A stretch of 64,000 nucleotides of DNA. Source: Gonatopus flavifemur. Taxonomy: Eukaryota; Arthropoda; Insecta; Hymenoptera; Dryinidae. The translations under genes were made by a program, and so were the position numbers. Shown piece by piece: positions 32,501 to 47,500 of the stretch. Location of the stretch: positions 15,828,001 to 15,892,000 of the forward strand of contig JAFFJZ010000001.1 in assembly GCA_018340375.1 (NCBI GenBank), in the 5' to 3' direction. Below the pieces are notes generated by a model, which was not told where the DNA came from, searched no databases, and was given only the letters and a program-made list of their open reading frames with translations. Each line of letters begins with the position of its first letter. Within the stretch, counting starts at the first letter, position 1.

Positions 32501-35500
32501 TTTGGAGATCAGATGAATTTTCTTATGAACTGTCACAATGTTTGGTTGTTGATATTATTTCTGATCGATAACGCGTGATGGAACCAGCGTTTACTCACTT
32601 TCCTCCCGCAAAGCAATCGTCCTAGGGTCGAAAATATATCATTCTTCGTATGTGCATGCGGGAGTAAGTTTTTAGACCAACCGTCTCAAATCGAGACCAA
32701 TCGATAAGTTTCGTCTCCAAGAACCAGTAAGAACAGGGATACTTTCAAGGCACGTATAGAAGAGAATTTTTCCTCTCAGTCTTTGACAGAATATTCCAAT
32801 TTGGTGATTCTGAACAAAAACAGGTAGGAATTTTGTTCGTTTTTGACCAGATTTCCTGGGACAAAAACCATTCAAAGCCTGACAACTATTCTTTGTCCGG
32901 ATGTGCTTGGCATTTTCAGTAGGGCAAAGATGGGTGTTTATATCATCTAGAATGAGGTAAATCAGTGAAATCGATCTGCCCTGCTTGAAGAATCTCATTG
33001 AAACCCATTAAAAATTGATTCTCAATGGGTTTGAATCAGTTTTCTGCATTGGAATCAATGAGAACCAATCGGTTCAATGAGATCCTATAAGCGGAGTGCC
33101 CAACGTGCGATTGCATAAACATAATCATGAAAATATAATTAGAATTTTTGAATTGATTCAATCATTCCGAATGATTTATAATTAATCTGTAAGTTTTCAA
33201 AACATATTATTCACCTTAACCATAGTTTCGTTATCAAGAAACCTCAGATATCGGCAACTCAGCGTTGTAAAACTGCAATTTGTTGATACTGGACAAGACA
33301 TGTTTTCGTAATTCATCTCATGATTTACCACAGCCAATTTTAAGCCTGTAGGGTCTCTTCCAATTGCCAAACAGAAAAGGATTACTTGCATAACCGGTAG
33401 AGCAAAGATGAAAAGCATTACTCTGTAACATACATAAGATTGAAATAAGAAACAACATGAAACAAATAAATCCCTCACATGAAATGGTGTAAAATTACGC
33501 GAAAAGTATGATGTTGATTCGGGAAAGCATTTTTGAGGCTCTGCCCCAGAAAGCAAAGTGCTAGATCAATTCGCGACAACTTCCCAACAATGCGGAGCAT
33601 CTGTTGTTGAGAAGTTGCTAGGAGGTTGCCTCGCCAAATGCGCAGCACCGTCAAACAATCTTCCAACAATAAACTCTGGTAAAAAATGTGGATAGATTCG
33701 GCTAAATTCGGCTAAAAATTTGAAGATGAATACAAAAATGGGATTTAAACGAATAGAAATGCAATCCAATTTTATCAGTCTCGTACCTATTTTTGTATCC
33801 ATTTTCATATTTCTATCCGAATCCATCCACGTTTGTACTAGGAATACACAAACTCGTGCAGCAACACTGAAGCAACCCTGCTTCAAATGCCAGATTCAAA
33901 CGGATTGGAATGGAAAGAAACCGCATTGAAAATCAATCTGTTTGAATGCGGTTTATTTCCAGTTCCAATGCGTTTGAATCTGGCATTTGGAGCAGGGAAC
34001 AGTTGGACTGCATGCAACTTTTGCTGTCAGGTGTATTTTGCTTCTGGTGTATTGAGAAAATTTTGCAAGACTATCCCCTTCACAGCACACAGGGGTTTTT
34101 GAAACGTTCAAGAAATATGGTGCTATCAGAGTCGTTTGTCGTGATTGTAAGTTATGTTTATGATTTGCTTTACTAGGATGAACATGTGAGATGATTGATG
34201 GTTCGGATAAATTATTACATACCCTACATTTCTCCACATACGTAGAAAATTTTTCTGCAACAAAGCTCTGATTTTTCCCGGACTTGTAATTCTATAACAA
34301 TCTGTAAAATCTCCACAATCGTCACATTCCAATGTACTGTCAGATTTGTAACCCGGAAGAGGTTTCCCATTCATCTGTTTTGGACATAAAGGTTGTTGAG
34401 ATAAATAAGATCACAATTTATGGATTATTATAGCTGAACGTTAATTATCAGAATTTCAATTGAGGGGTAACACCACAGCAACCTCTCCAAAAATAACGCT
34501 TTTTCAGATTTTTTTTCGAAAATTAGAAAGTTCCTATTCAAATTTAACTCTATGAAGGTGTTCCGCTACTATTAAAGTACAAAATAATTTTTTTGTGGAA
34601 TTTTATTGTGAAAAATAGCGGCTTGACAGGTGAATGACTGGAGCATTGTGAAAATTCATGGTCGTGCGGTGGGATAAATAACTCAGTCCAGAATTGACGT
34701 AGAATACTGAACCAAGAATAATTATTTTCTGTAATCCAAAAGCTAGTGAAATACGTATCCGTTTTGAAAAATGTGCATTTTTTACGAAATGGCATCGGTT
34801 TGAAGAAAAAAGTAGAATTTTCACCCTAAATTTCGTTACTTAATGTTGAATAAAAAACGCAAATATCAATATGTTGAAAAACCCGTACGTATTTCACTAG
34901 ATAATCATATCACGAATACAATAAAAAAAAACCCGAGGTGATTGATTGAAAATAGGCGGACTTTCGATATACTGTTTTGAAATAAACGCGTTTAAAGTTT
35001 CTGTAACAGTTGAGTCGTGCGTGTTTAGTCGGACCTATGTTTGTAGTTTACGGTATATCATTTTCGGGTCCTCAAAGAGTACTTTAAGCCAAAAACAAAT
35101 CTTTTGATTTTTTTAAAATTCCACTGCGGTGTTACCCCTTAACTAAAATCTCAGCCACTGAAACCAGGAACAAGATTGTTCCCAAAACATTCAGTTTTTG
35201 ATTCTTTCGCACAGCAATGTGCAATGTATGGATCTTGGTTTGTAATTGCACCACTAGCAATCCACATAGCACTCGTTGTCTAAAAGATATCTTCAGAAAT
35301 AATTAAGAACAATGCAAGAAGTCTTATGCAACATGAATAGACATCTTTCAGAAGTCTTAAACTGTTATTAATTCTAAAAGATATCTTCGAGAACGTCTTC
35401 AGAAACCTTTGAGAAGTTTCTGAAATTTATCTTTGAGAACATTCGAAAAGGTTCCTGAAAACGTTCTTGAAGATATCTTTTAGAAGTAAGAACAGTTTAA

Positions 35501-38500
35501 GACTTCTAAAAGATATCTATTCATGTTGCATAAGACGTCTTGCATTGTTCTTAATTGTTTCTGAAGATATCTTTTAGGCAACGAATGCTGTGTGGGTAAT
35601 GATTAAGCAGTACGTAATTCTTAAATGACAAGAAACGAAGCATAATATCTAGATACATAATTTGAATTACTGTAATATATTCTTATTAGAAAGACAAGAG
35701 AATATTTTTGTCTAAAAGAGTACAAATACAATAAACGGTGAAACTTTTTTGACTCTCGATTGAGATGAACCTAACCATGCGATTCGTTGTGACAACCTCA
35801 TAGTTTTTCTTGTATAATGAAATAAGAATGGCAAATAATAGGAAAGTTTCTATTCAATCCTGATAAAATTCTGTTCCTGAACATATATTCCTAGATTTCA
35901 TGTAAAATTTGTATACAAATAGGTTTTTATAGGAAATATGCACATATACTGTATGAAGATGTTGTATAAATTATGCAACATTATCTTTCAAGACAAGATT
36001 TGGTATAATTTTTATATAGTTCATATATAAACTCTTCAAATTGAATTCCATGCGGTGAGATACTTTTTCGATCCACTGAACGTATCAAATACACATTTTC
36101 AAGTCAACTTCTCGGAACATTCTAAAAGTTACTTTGAAGAATTTAAAAAGATGCCTTCTACGGATCTTTGATTAAAGATTTATGAACTTTCCTTTAAATA
36201 TTGTTTATAACGTGCTCCAAAATGTCTTTAATAAACTATCATTGAGATATCTTTTCGAGGGTTCCAACAAAGTGTATGGATGAATTTTTGTAAAATATCA
36301 ATTGAAACTCAATAAATTTGTACACAAAAATATCATGTGTTAATTTCTCTAAGAATATATTGATCATTTCTAGAATTCAACATGAAAAGATATCAAGAAT
36401 TTCATTTATATACATATATTATTATTCGAAGCAGCAACCTTGGTCCTGGTTCTTTTGGATAATCAACGTTCTATTGTGTCTTATGTTTCTTACGTCAAAA
36501 TGGTTGATGCCATTTGTCGAGTCATGAATTAAAACTTCTTTGCTCTGATGAAAATTGAGACCGACGACACCGGATTCTTCCGTGACGTACACTGGTTCGT
36601 CTTTCTTCCCCCAATTCAAAGCAGCCTTTGAACAAGAATAAATATTAAAATCCGTCATTGTATTTATCAAGGCGTAAAATTCGATTATACGCACCAGACT
36701 TATGTTATTCGAGATGTTCAATTCTGTAGTAGGTTGAGCATATTGACCCTGTTTCCTAGATAATTTCAAAAACACTTCTTCAAGGGAGATACAGTTGTAC
36801 ATCGTCAAAAGTGCTCTTGGCGATTCTTCAGCCAACAATCGCCCACTTCTCATCAGTCCAATCTGATAAAAAAATAATCGATATATGTGTACTTGGAAGA
36901 TTTTCATGTCATATATTGTGGTATCATATATCATCCGTTATGCATCATAAATGACAATAAGTGTCATCGAAATTATATTGCATCACGTAAAATAATATAT
37001 GACGAATGGATTATTAAATGTGTTTACTGTGAGTATGGAATATTAACATTACAGTGATATGATTTACAAAACATTAAGATTTTTTGTTACGTTGTTTGAC
37101 TGCAGCAATTTAAAGCATAAAAGGTTGTTGGGCTTATTTCCAGCTATGATTGAGACTTAGCCCTAGAACTGTATACATATTGTTTTACCTCTCATACTGT
37201 ATACATGGGTCCACGGGACCCGGATGACAAAATGTGCTGTAATTCTTGACGATAGTGGTTGATTCCCTTTAATGGGGTTAAAATCGAAACACTAAACTAT
37301 CAACTATATGCTCAGATTATTCAATCGCACGGATGTTTTTCTCCATCCATGTTTGTGGTAGCGAAAAACCTCCGCAGTGTAAAACGACATGGATTTGTGA
37401 AAACGCCCTGGGTCCGCTAGACCCATGTACACAGTTCTATGGTTAGGACATTCAAAAGATATCTTCTCTTTTATTTCTAGTGAAGTGAGTACAATTTAAT
37501 ACAATTGCGGTTGAAAAATGGAGCGATAGCAAGAGAAGGTGTAAGATCTAGAATGGAATGAGAATGATGTGGGAATGGATAGTATTTCTAAATTTACACG
37601 CAAACCAAGATTTTCCAGTGAGGATGACTTGGGCTTTCACCTAAGATCTTACGGGGTTCAAATTGGAATCCTTTAGCGTGAGCCGCCATACGAAACTCAA
37701 ATGGTCCTAAGCGGAAACCTGGGTTCGCATATAAATTTTGGAATTATATCCATTCAAGAGTTTTGATTCCCAGCTAAAAATTTGCTTTTCTAGATTATTG
37801 GAGAAATTGAACCTTGTAAGATCCTATCATGATCCAAACCACTCCAACTTGGCCTAAGGCAGAGCCTTGGACCCGAAAAGTCTCATTTCTAACAGGATTT
37901 GTGAGACTTGGAGAGATATTTTCGGGTGCATGATTTCATTTCAAACAATATAATAACATTTTCCAGTAAATTATAAAACTTTGAGCTGAATCTCTTCCCG
38001 CGTGTGAGAAGAAATTAAAAATCCACATATTTTGATCAATCAATTTGAATTGGAATTTTTTTCGAGAATCTTCCTGTTTGATTTCATTCAAGTCTAATCG
38101 CTTCGAATATGGCCAACATTGAAATGTTCACTGAATGAGGTATAATCAGGAAATTCAAGTTTTTGATGATATCTCATTTAGTAAAAATGTACATTCTGGT
38201 GCTTTTTGAACCCATTAGATTTGAATAAGATTAAACAGGAAAATTCTCGGAAAAAAGTCTGATTTAAACCATAAACTGATTAACGAGTTCATCAATTGAA
38301 ATCGGATGTTCAAAGTAGGGTGGCCGTCCAGTTGAAAATTCCCGGATGAATATGATCACGAAATTCACATGCGGACTTGGATTCCGACCCAGTTGGATCA
38401 GTCAGGTTCACACACGATGTAAGAAGAATAGGTGTGTTATCTTTTGTATGCGTTATGAGATTTTTCTGTCCTAGTTCTTGATTTTGCCACTACGAAATTC

Positions 38501-41500
38501 GAGTAGCTAAGGCCAAAAAAAGCGGTCAATTCAAATCAGATGTTGGAAATACTAATCCAAATTGATAAAGAAAGAAATTAAAATCGTATTATAATACATA
38601 ACATTTACAGAGGGAAGTTATTTTTCATTTAAACTTAATTTTATTTAAAAAAATCGAAATTTATCTGGCCTTCACGACACTTTCGCCAACTGGTGGCGAA
38701 ATTGGAACTAGGACAAAGCCCGCATCAAAGAATGTTCACACCGACAGGGAAGATAACACACCTATTCTTCTTACATCGTGGGTTCACACCTAGGACTCGC
38801 GTTGTCCTTTCAGGTCCTGCGTGGGATCCTTTAGGGTCCCTTAAGGGTACCCTGCTGAAAACGTCAGAGAGATCCGGACAAAAAATAGTTGCCAGGCTTC
38901 GAATGGTCTTTGTCCCAAAAAATCCGGTTAAAAACTGATAGAATGTCTACCTGGTTTTGTCCGGAATCACCAAATTGGAATATTCTATCAAAACCTGACA
39001 TGATTTTTTCTGTTCGTTTTTGACAGGATATTCCATGTTTAGTGATCTCGGAAGAAACCAGGTAGAAATTCTGTCAGTTTTCGACCAGATTTCCGTGGAC
39101 AAAGACCGTTTAAAACCTGATAACTATTTTTTGTCCGGATCCCTCACTTTTCTCGAAAACGTTTGAATAAATGGAAAAATGAGGAGTTGATGAATGATTC
39201 TTCTGTAAATCATAAAAAAGATGCATCAATTCATTATTCTTCGATTTATTCAGAAGCTTTCGAGAGATTTGGGGGAAAGATTTAAGATTTCTTGGGACTT
39301 CTGAATGCTCTTAAGTTCTTAGCTGGGACCGGTCAGGGTCCTGCCAAGCGGGAACCCGAGTGGTCCTGACCCGGAATCTGAGGGGTACTGAACGAGATTC
39401 CGAAAGGTTCAGCGCAGGACCTGGAAGAACAACGCAACTCCTGAGTGGGAACCCGACTGATTCCAAGTGGGAATCCGAGTCCGCATGTGAATTTCACAAT
39501 CCTGTCCACCTGGGAATTTCCAACTGGGCGATAACCGCTTTTAATATCCCTGGCTGAAGAAGAAAAATAGGTCCATGTACGATGGAACTTTTTTCAATGT
39601 AAACACTGAAATATCTACGTTTGTAAATTGAAAGTATTTTCTGAAAATTCAATGAAATAATCTATAATATCGGATTAGTGTATGTTTTTCAAGAGAATTT
39701 AAGCATCATCGGTGAATTTTAGATTGAATTTTCAATTTGATAGACCTTCAATAAAGGTTCGTTAAATATTTCCAAAGAAAAGTTTTCCTCGCCCATCCAA
39801 AATTTCCATATTTCTTTCCCCATTTCTTCCTCAACACATGGGAATTTTTGCAAGTTTATGGAAATGGACAGGGAAAACTTTTCTATGGTTTTAAATGCTT
39901 TTGGAATCCTTTAGTCTTCATATTTTAGAATTATTCCAACTTTCACGATATGATCCTTTCAGTAGAGGATCTGCTTCTGGGAAGCCTTGAGCGTAGCCTT
40001 CCTTAACTTCAATCGATATGGGAAATAGCGAGAGGAATAACATTGCATGCTGTGGCAAGAAAAACTTACAATATAAATGTGTATTATGCATTTCCTTCTT
40101 ACCGTATGTGCTTGTCGGGCTTCTTCAATGTAATGTGTTGTGATGATAACGGTTTTATTGCCATCTTTGGTAATTTGAACTAAATGGTTCCAGATACTGG
40201 AATCATAAGTAATATTGAATTAAAAATATTAATCTTATAAAGTATTGAGAATAATCGCTCAATTCGTATTGAATAATCACAGAACAGGTGCTATCATCGC
40301 TCAGTAATATAATTGAGACTTGAAACCATCGCAACAACATTCGCTGTTCTCGTTGTTTCTACGTTCAGAAATGTTGTTCCTGAATCTCCTTTTGGAGAAA
40401 GAACAAATCATGATTCAATTGACGGAAAACGCTGTCATACATGCCTTGAACAGGATTGGATACCGTGGAATTTGTGATAGAATTTAATCAACTTCATGGT
40501 GACTGTATGTTTAGTGTTTCAATATCATTATAATCTAGGTAATTTTATTAGCAATTTGCTTCTTCCTAATTGGTCATTCTTATTAATACGGGCAAATGAT
40601 CGATCAATTCCGTTAGATCTAGGGTTTTGATGGCAACACTGTTGGCAGACCTTAAAAGCATTGCCACTCCACGCAGTGTGACGTGAAGACCATCCCAGAT
40701 AACATGTGAGATTGTCATAAGTTTGTCAGACTTATCATTCGATTGTTTTTGACTTGTTATGGACAACCTTGTCAGTGTAAAGTTGCTGCAAGGGTTTTGT
40801 GAGCGTCTACCCTTGTCGTGTGTCAACTAGAAAGCTTATGTCAACCTTGTCACTAGCTTGCCTGACAATATTGCAACAAGGCTAAATTGCTATCTGGGAT
40901 GTGTGTGATCGGTGGTGGTGGTGCTGTACGGGGGGACTCTCTTTTATTTTTTTTCAATGAACACAGCACTGATTTTGTTATCAATGCTTCACCCCACATT
41001 CCACCGAAATTCTTGATAGAGGTCGTACCAAGTGGGATGTAATAATTATTCCAATCTCTTGTAATATCAAGATGATCAAGATAATTTGGGAGTAAAAAAA
41101 GGGATCAACGAAATGGGGTGAAACTTTGATAATTCAAACAAAATTAACAGAGATATATGTCGAAATATGCAACGAGAACTGCACCGAGACCGATACCGAG
41201 ACTAGTTCCGAGACTGAGAGGATATCTCAGTTATCCTCTGCGATGAAATCGGAATTGCATGCGATTTTGTTACATCTCGGGTAGAAGCTTGATTCCATTC
41301 AAAATTTCCTATGTCTCAAATTTTTAGAACAGTAAATATACTATAGATCTTTTTTTCAATTCAAGACGAGAGTCTCGTGCGAAGCCCTAATTATATCTGT
41401 GTAATATGATAATTGTATATGATGATACGACCCTAACTTCAACTTGTGTAGATGCGTGGTCGTGAAGAACAATTTAATATAAAATTGTGCATCCTCTGAA

Positions 41501-44500
41501 TAATGCATTTTGAGCCAGCGAATATGCAGTAAACCTTCTCAATAGTGCCGAATGGTGTCTTTCTTGCTCTATCAAAGAAAGAGATTTGAGCGAGAAATAA
41601 GTTCTGCGGCACTATAGATAGGGTTTACTACACTGAGAAAAATTATCTATTACAAATTACTAGACTCGCTGGTATATTGAGGATATACTTGCATTTTAAG
41701 GTTATATACCAAACATTTTCATCAAAAGCATCAGACTTTCTATCATAAAATGCCATTATCCTACCATTAACTCCCAGGGAGTCTGGTACTTTCGAAGAGA
41801 ATGTTTGGTATATAACTTCAAAATGCAAGTATATCCGCAATATACTAGCGAATCTAGTACTTTATAATAGACAATTTTTCTCCGTGTATATCTGCTTTGA
41901 AGTCTCATAATAAATTAGATAGTGATTTTCATATCAGATAATATCATGTATCTATATTTGTTATTCAATGAAAAGAAGAATGAGGTGCATAAATCCAGAA
42001 AAACATCTCGCTAGGAAGTGAAGAACAAATCGAATTCGATAAAAAAAGGTGAGACACGCTTTTAGAAATAGTTGTGGAACTCAATATGGATTTCATCATG
42101 TGTGGCCAAATCTATATTGGGTGACTACTGTTTTTGTAGAATTCTCGTTGAATTAATTTATCATCAACATTCATTTCATTTTTTCAATAAATCTCCACAA
42201 GAAAATTTATATCCGAGTATTTTGAATTCCACGTAAGAAATGAATAAGTGCGAGGTCTATCTGCATAAACAGCCCAACTGATTGCTATGTAATGGTAATT
42301 CTACGATTCCAAATATATACACATATAAGTATATATTAATATTAAACTCAATTGAAAACAACCAAATAATGCATTGTCACATTACACTGTAAGTGAATCA
42401 TCAAGGTAAAAAAATGATTATCTTTATCGTGATTATTATCATGATCGTTTCTCCGTTTGAAAATTTTTTCAGAATAAATTCGTTTGAGTAGAGTCATGAC
42501 GACAAGGATAACTTTGTACAATACACACGGCTTGTATACGTTGCAAAACCTTGAAAGCCGGTGACAGCATACTTCGGTAAAGTTAAAAGTCCAAGGGCCA
42601 CTACTTGCTCGCATCCTGAGATGTCTTTCATGTAAGCCACATTTTATTCAAGTAACTCTTTTTTTATCTGCTGAAAACTCGAGATTTTGAATATTCTGTA
42701 TTTTTCCAAAGGTGTACGATTAAAATTTGAGATTGAATCATGGCAATCATTCTGCATCATAATTGACCTGATGGGTCAGGGTAATCGAGTCCATAAAAAC
42801 ACTGATAAAATGGATGTAAATTGCAACATTAAGTGCAGCGACAGGTTCAAACGGAGCACGAGACAGCGGTTTGAAAATCAGATTTGGAAATATTATTCTT
42901 CTGTTTCATTAGAATTATTAAAGAAAAAATGAAATTAAACTAATTAAATTATTTTGTACATTGATTTTTCTGTAAATATACAATATATATGTTGGAAATT
43001 AAATCTATATAAATTCCAAATAAATATTATTAGATCGATTAGTATTTGGAAAATCTTTATTTTTCTCTTTTCATTTTGTATTTTCACACAAATTCTACAC
43101 TGAAAAAAAGGCTGGTAACAGTTATCAAATGATATTTTTGAATATGACCAATCAAATATTCGATAACATTAATCGAATATTCAATAATGTTTATAAATTA
43201 TGTTTATAATTATCGAATATTTAATAGATATTATTGATATTCAATTAATGTTATCGAATATTTGATTGGTCATATTCAAGAATATCATTTGATAACTGTG
43301 ACCTGCCTTTTTTTCAGTGTATAATCAGATGAATTTTGAATAATCAAAAATAAATTGATCCTACGATATTCCTGTTCCAATATGATTTGAGATTGAATAT
43401 TAGAACCGATTGTATATTCCAAAGAGTTTTGGTCTCCGACATACAGGTTTATCCATCGTAGTGTAAAAAATCCATTGAATTAAATGCACGTGTATCAAAC
43501 CTTGAACTCTGGACTGTGCGATGATGATATGCAAAAGTTGAATGAATTTTTGAGATCCTTTTTTCTCTTATAAAATAATTGCAATTTACAAATCATTAAA
43601 GTAATTCAAATATCATGCTAATTTTATTACTCGAAAAAATTTCCAACTCGTTTCAATAACAATAGCATACTCCTCGTAGCTTTTTCAATTTAGATATGGA
43701 AATGTTTTCACAGTGCTCATTTAAATTATTTGATGCGGTATAGTCGTGATGGAATTTATATTCAAATAAATTAGATAATACATTCGTTAAAATGCAGATG
43801 AAAGAGAACAGTGAAATTCACGGACCAATAAAACAGAGTGCCATCTTAAGAGGATACCCCAGCAGCGTTGAACTAATCAAATGTTATATGTATGATCATT
43901 CTGACTGCATGTCTCATCTCTCTTCGTGTATCATTCCATTCCGCTTTACTATATATACAAAACGTCCTAGTGAAAATTCCGAAGGTTTCGGGGGATCATT
44001 CCTGAAGGAAAACAAGTTGACCACGAATTTAGATGTTGAGCAGATCGCTTATTCTAATGATCAATGAGCTGCAACTGAGCACTTGACAGTGCTTTCTCAC
44101 AGGATAAAGTGTTCAAATTTCACTTCAAGAATCCCCTCCTCTAGAAAATTTGGAACATTTTTTGGAAAACCTTCATATTATTACCTCATCTAGGCGAAGT
44201 TTCTATCACAAGAATATATAACTCATAAAAATTAAATTTTTATAGAATATTGATTGAAACTTGATACATATTTCATAGAAAAATCTCGATACTACGGATA
44301 TCCACCTGTACCTGCTCTCATTACGATACGTATTGCAATAATTTTGAAATATAATCATGTCATGGAGTTTGATGAAATTCGTTATTGCGTGACACGATAG
44401 TAGAAATACTGAAATGTGTAAGATTTCAAATACCAACATTTCCGCTAACTAATTGTGTATGTATGCGTCAGTGTGCGTGTACACAAATTTATTTAACTAC

Positions 44501-47500
44501 TACATTCATATGCTCGTTTCTATGCATATGAAAATGATCATAATACTCCAGGTGATGTCAACTCACTATCATTCGTGTTTACATACCGATCGGTAATGCG
44601 TGACGTTAACTTTTTTTCATTCCCGACAATTTATGCAACAACTGGAAAAACGAGTAAGCCAAAAATGTTGACTGTGGCTACGACGTTTTAAAATTTCCAT
44701 AGAAACCGTATGGGCGATGAGATCGGGTTTTGGTTTTGTTTTATCAGTTTTTATGAGGTGTCAAATGCGTGTATGAAATAGTATCTATGACATTTTGTAA
44801 GGTTTATCCCTTCGGAAAGTCTTCCTCGTTCTCGCAAAATCCCGTATTTTGTGCCCAGTTTTGCCTCACAACATGGAAAATAGTATATTGTTCACCTCGG
44901 GGAGAAGTGGGAAATTTCCACTCGCGTAATTGTCTCCCTCGCCTTCGGCTCGGGAAGACAAACTTCACACTCGTCGGAAATTTCCCACTTCTCCCCGAGG
45001 TGAACATACTATTTTTTCCCACAACTGCAAGGAAAGTGAAAATCATCTGTTTAATTGCATATAAAATATTCATATGCATATTTCGGAACGAAAAGATAGT
45101 TTGTATTTTCCTCCCGCTGTGACACATTCGCTTTGAATTCAGCACTTTCTCCCCTAAAAAGAGGTCAGAAAACATCAACTTTCCGTGCAGGTGTGGGAAA
45201 AAAATATTAAAATTTTGAAAGGTTCTGGAAATGGACAGGGACAACTTTGCTACGGGATGAGAATTGATGAGATTCGGTTTGACATCTACAGCTCTCTTCT
45301 TTGGGACAGGCAAGTGTGATTTGGGTATCTCGTTTTTTTGCTGAAACAGCGAAGTTGTTTCTAACGTAAATAGCAAATTACTCCCTATGTCAACTAATTC
45401 TTCAGCCATAACAGCGAATTATTCACTGGGCAGCAAAAAGTACAGTATTACAGTCAAGCAGAACCTGCCCTTATAACATTTTAAAATTTCGCACGTTCAA
45501 TATAAGTGCAATGTACATAAATTTCATGCTCAATGTCAACATTCGAAATGAGATATATCTGTTATGGTCTTGATCAGGATTAGATGTGAATGATCCAAGT
45601 AAAGATAAGTCCATCTGATCTCAATCAAAATTCCCTAAAATCATCGTAAAAGGTTAAATTAGGTTTTCCTCGCTGTATCCTAGTCAGAACCTTGAATCTC
45701 AGTTCATCTTAAGATCATGAACATAGTTTAATAAAATGCACCCAAAAAAGTACAGTCTTGAGAAACAGTAACGATCCAGGATAGGAATAGTTGCTTTTGC
45801 GGAAATCTGACAAATACGATCTTGTTAGCATTGAGCCATTTATCAACTTTGCAGAGAGTGACCGCAAAAATTGCCTGTTTGTTTGGGACCGCGAGTTTTA
45901 GGTTGAAACGCGTTATAAAAAATATTTGATGTCGATCATTTGTGAGGGAATACTATTCCCTGGTGAGCATAAGATTAGTTTAAGCGGGGAAGAAATCGAC
46001 AAAATCGATAGATTCTTCATAGAATTGATCCTTTTCTATAAGACAATGATCGATTCTTATAAGATATTGATCGAAATTTGATACTACTTTACTTTCAAAA
46101 TCTGTGTTATGCTCATTGAGAAATGATATTCCCTCGCAAATGATGAGCATAGAGCGTTCTTGAGAATGCATTTCCACCTGAATCTGGTGGTCCCAAAAAG
46201 TAGGCGACGAAAATACTTTTTTTGCTGTCACTCTTTTTAGATCGATATTTATAGCCAAAAGCTGCTTCCGATAATTTGATTATTTCTCATCAAATATTAC
46301 ATTAAAGCTTCCGATTGAGGGTTCTTAAATATTTCCAGGTCACTGTTTCAGATTCGTTTTCTTCCACTTGATTGGAATAATCATTACCAACAAAAGCGAA
46401 TAAAAATACGACGAAACTCCAAGATTAGAACCAAATTAGTTCAATTTATAAATCAGTCCACAAAAAAAAATAGATAGAGACATGAATGTCAAACGAAAAA
46501 GAGTTCAAAATTTCTACTATATCACACTAAAAATTCAGTTTCGAATGAAATGAAATATAATTTCGCACCTGTAAACTGTGTTTATTCTTGAAACTTCATT
46601 ATTCATGCACTCCACTTGTAATGAAAAATATTACCTTTGCCTCAATAAAGGATCGACTCCAACCGTTGGTTCATCCAAAATCAAGAGTTCTGGATCATGC
46701 ATAAGAGCCACGGCGAAAGAAACTCTCCTCTGTTGACCACCACTATTGCAATCAAAAAGATTATCAATGATATCAATTTGAAATATCAAGAAATTCAATG
46801 TCCTGAAGAATAATTTTACCTCAAATTTTTGACTAAACGATTTTGTGACGGAAGATCCAGAAATTGCAATAGAAATCGTAATCTCTCAACTATTTCTGCT
46901 GTGCACATTCCAAATATCCATCCAAAGTACATCATGGTTTCCCGAATTGTAAATTCTCCATAAAGAGCGATTTCTTGTGGCATGTAACCCACTCTTTTGC
47001 CAGGCACTCCTGAACCTTTTGTACCTGGTTTCCCTCCCAAGACCCATATTTCTCCTGAGTTTAACCGTCTTCGACCAACTATGCAGGAAAGTAAAGTAGT
47101 TTTACCACAGCCACTAGCACCCAACAGACCGTATCTGAAAAGTGAAAGAAAACCGTATTTGAAGTTTTACATTTCTGTTATTAAAAGTATATATATATAT
47201 ATATATATATAGTTGTATATGAATTTAGGATTTTTTTCAATTTTGTAGTCTGCGCGAACCCATGTGGAAATTAAAAGCTGGTCCCTTACTGTCGCAGTAC
47301 CGTTGTCGGAGTTACCAGGGCTGGCGAATATGAACAATCAGTTCAGGGTCAGTTGATTTGACAGTACTGACCGGCAGTTGGAATGATAACAACGTTGCAC
47401 ATAAGGCCCAGCATCGGGGTACAATTCTGCCGGTACTAGGGAACGTACCCATACTACGTGACCTTTTTATTTGTCTCGTTCCTTGTTGCACCAACTTCAG

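Noticed and set aside
36422..36934. A single 170-codon minus-strand frame that could be taken as one exon.
   Set aside because: It runs through intron sequence. Two exons (36862-36695 and 36625-36494) with proper donors and acceptors, and phases matching their neighbours, give a better transporter sequence.
43792..44067. A 91-codon + strand open frame as a nested gene within the transporter intron.
   Set aside because: No recognisable domain, no splice partners, and composition like the surrounding intron.
44804..45409. A 201-codon open frame on the - strand.
   Set aside because: It crosses the palindrome at 44879-45014, lies inside a transporter intron, and has low-complexity composition with no domain resemblance.
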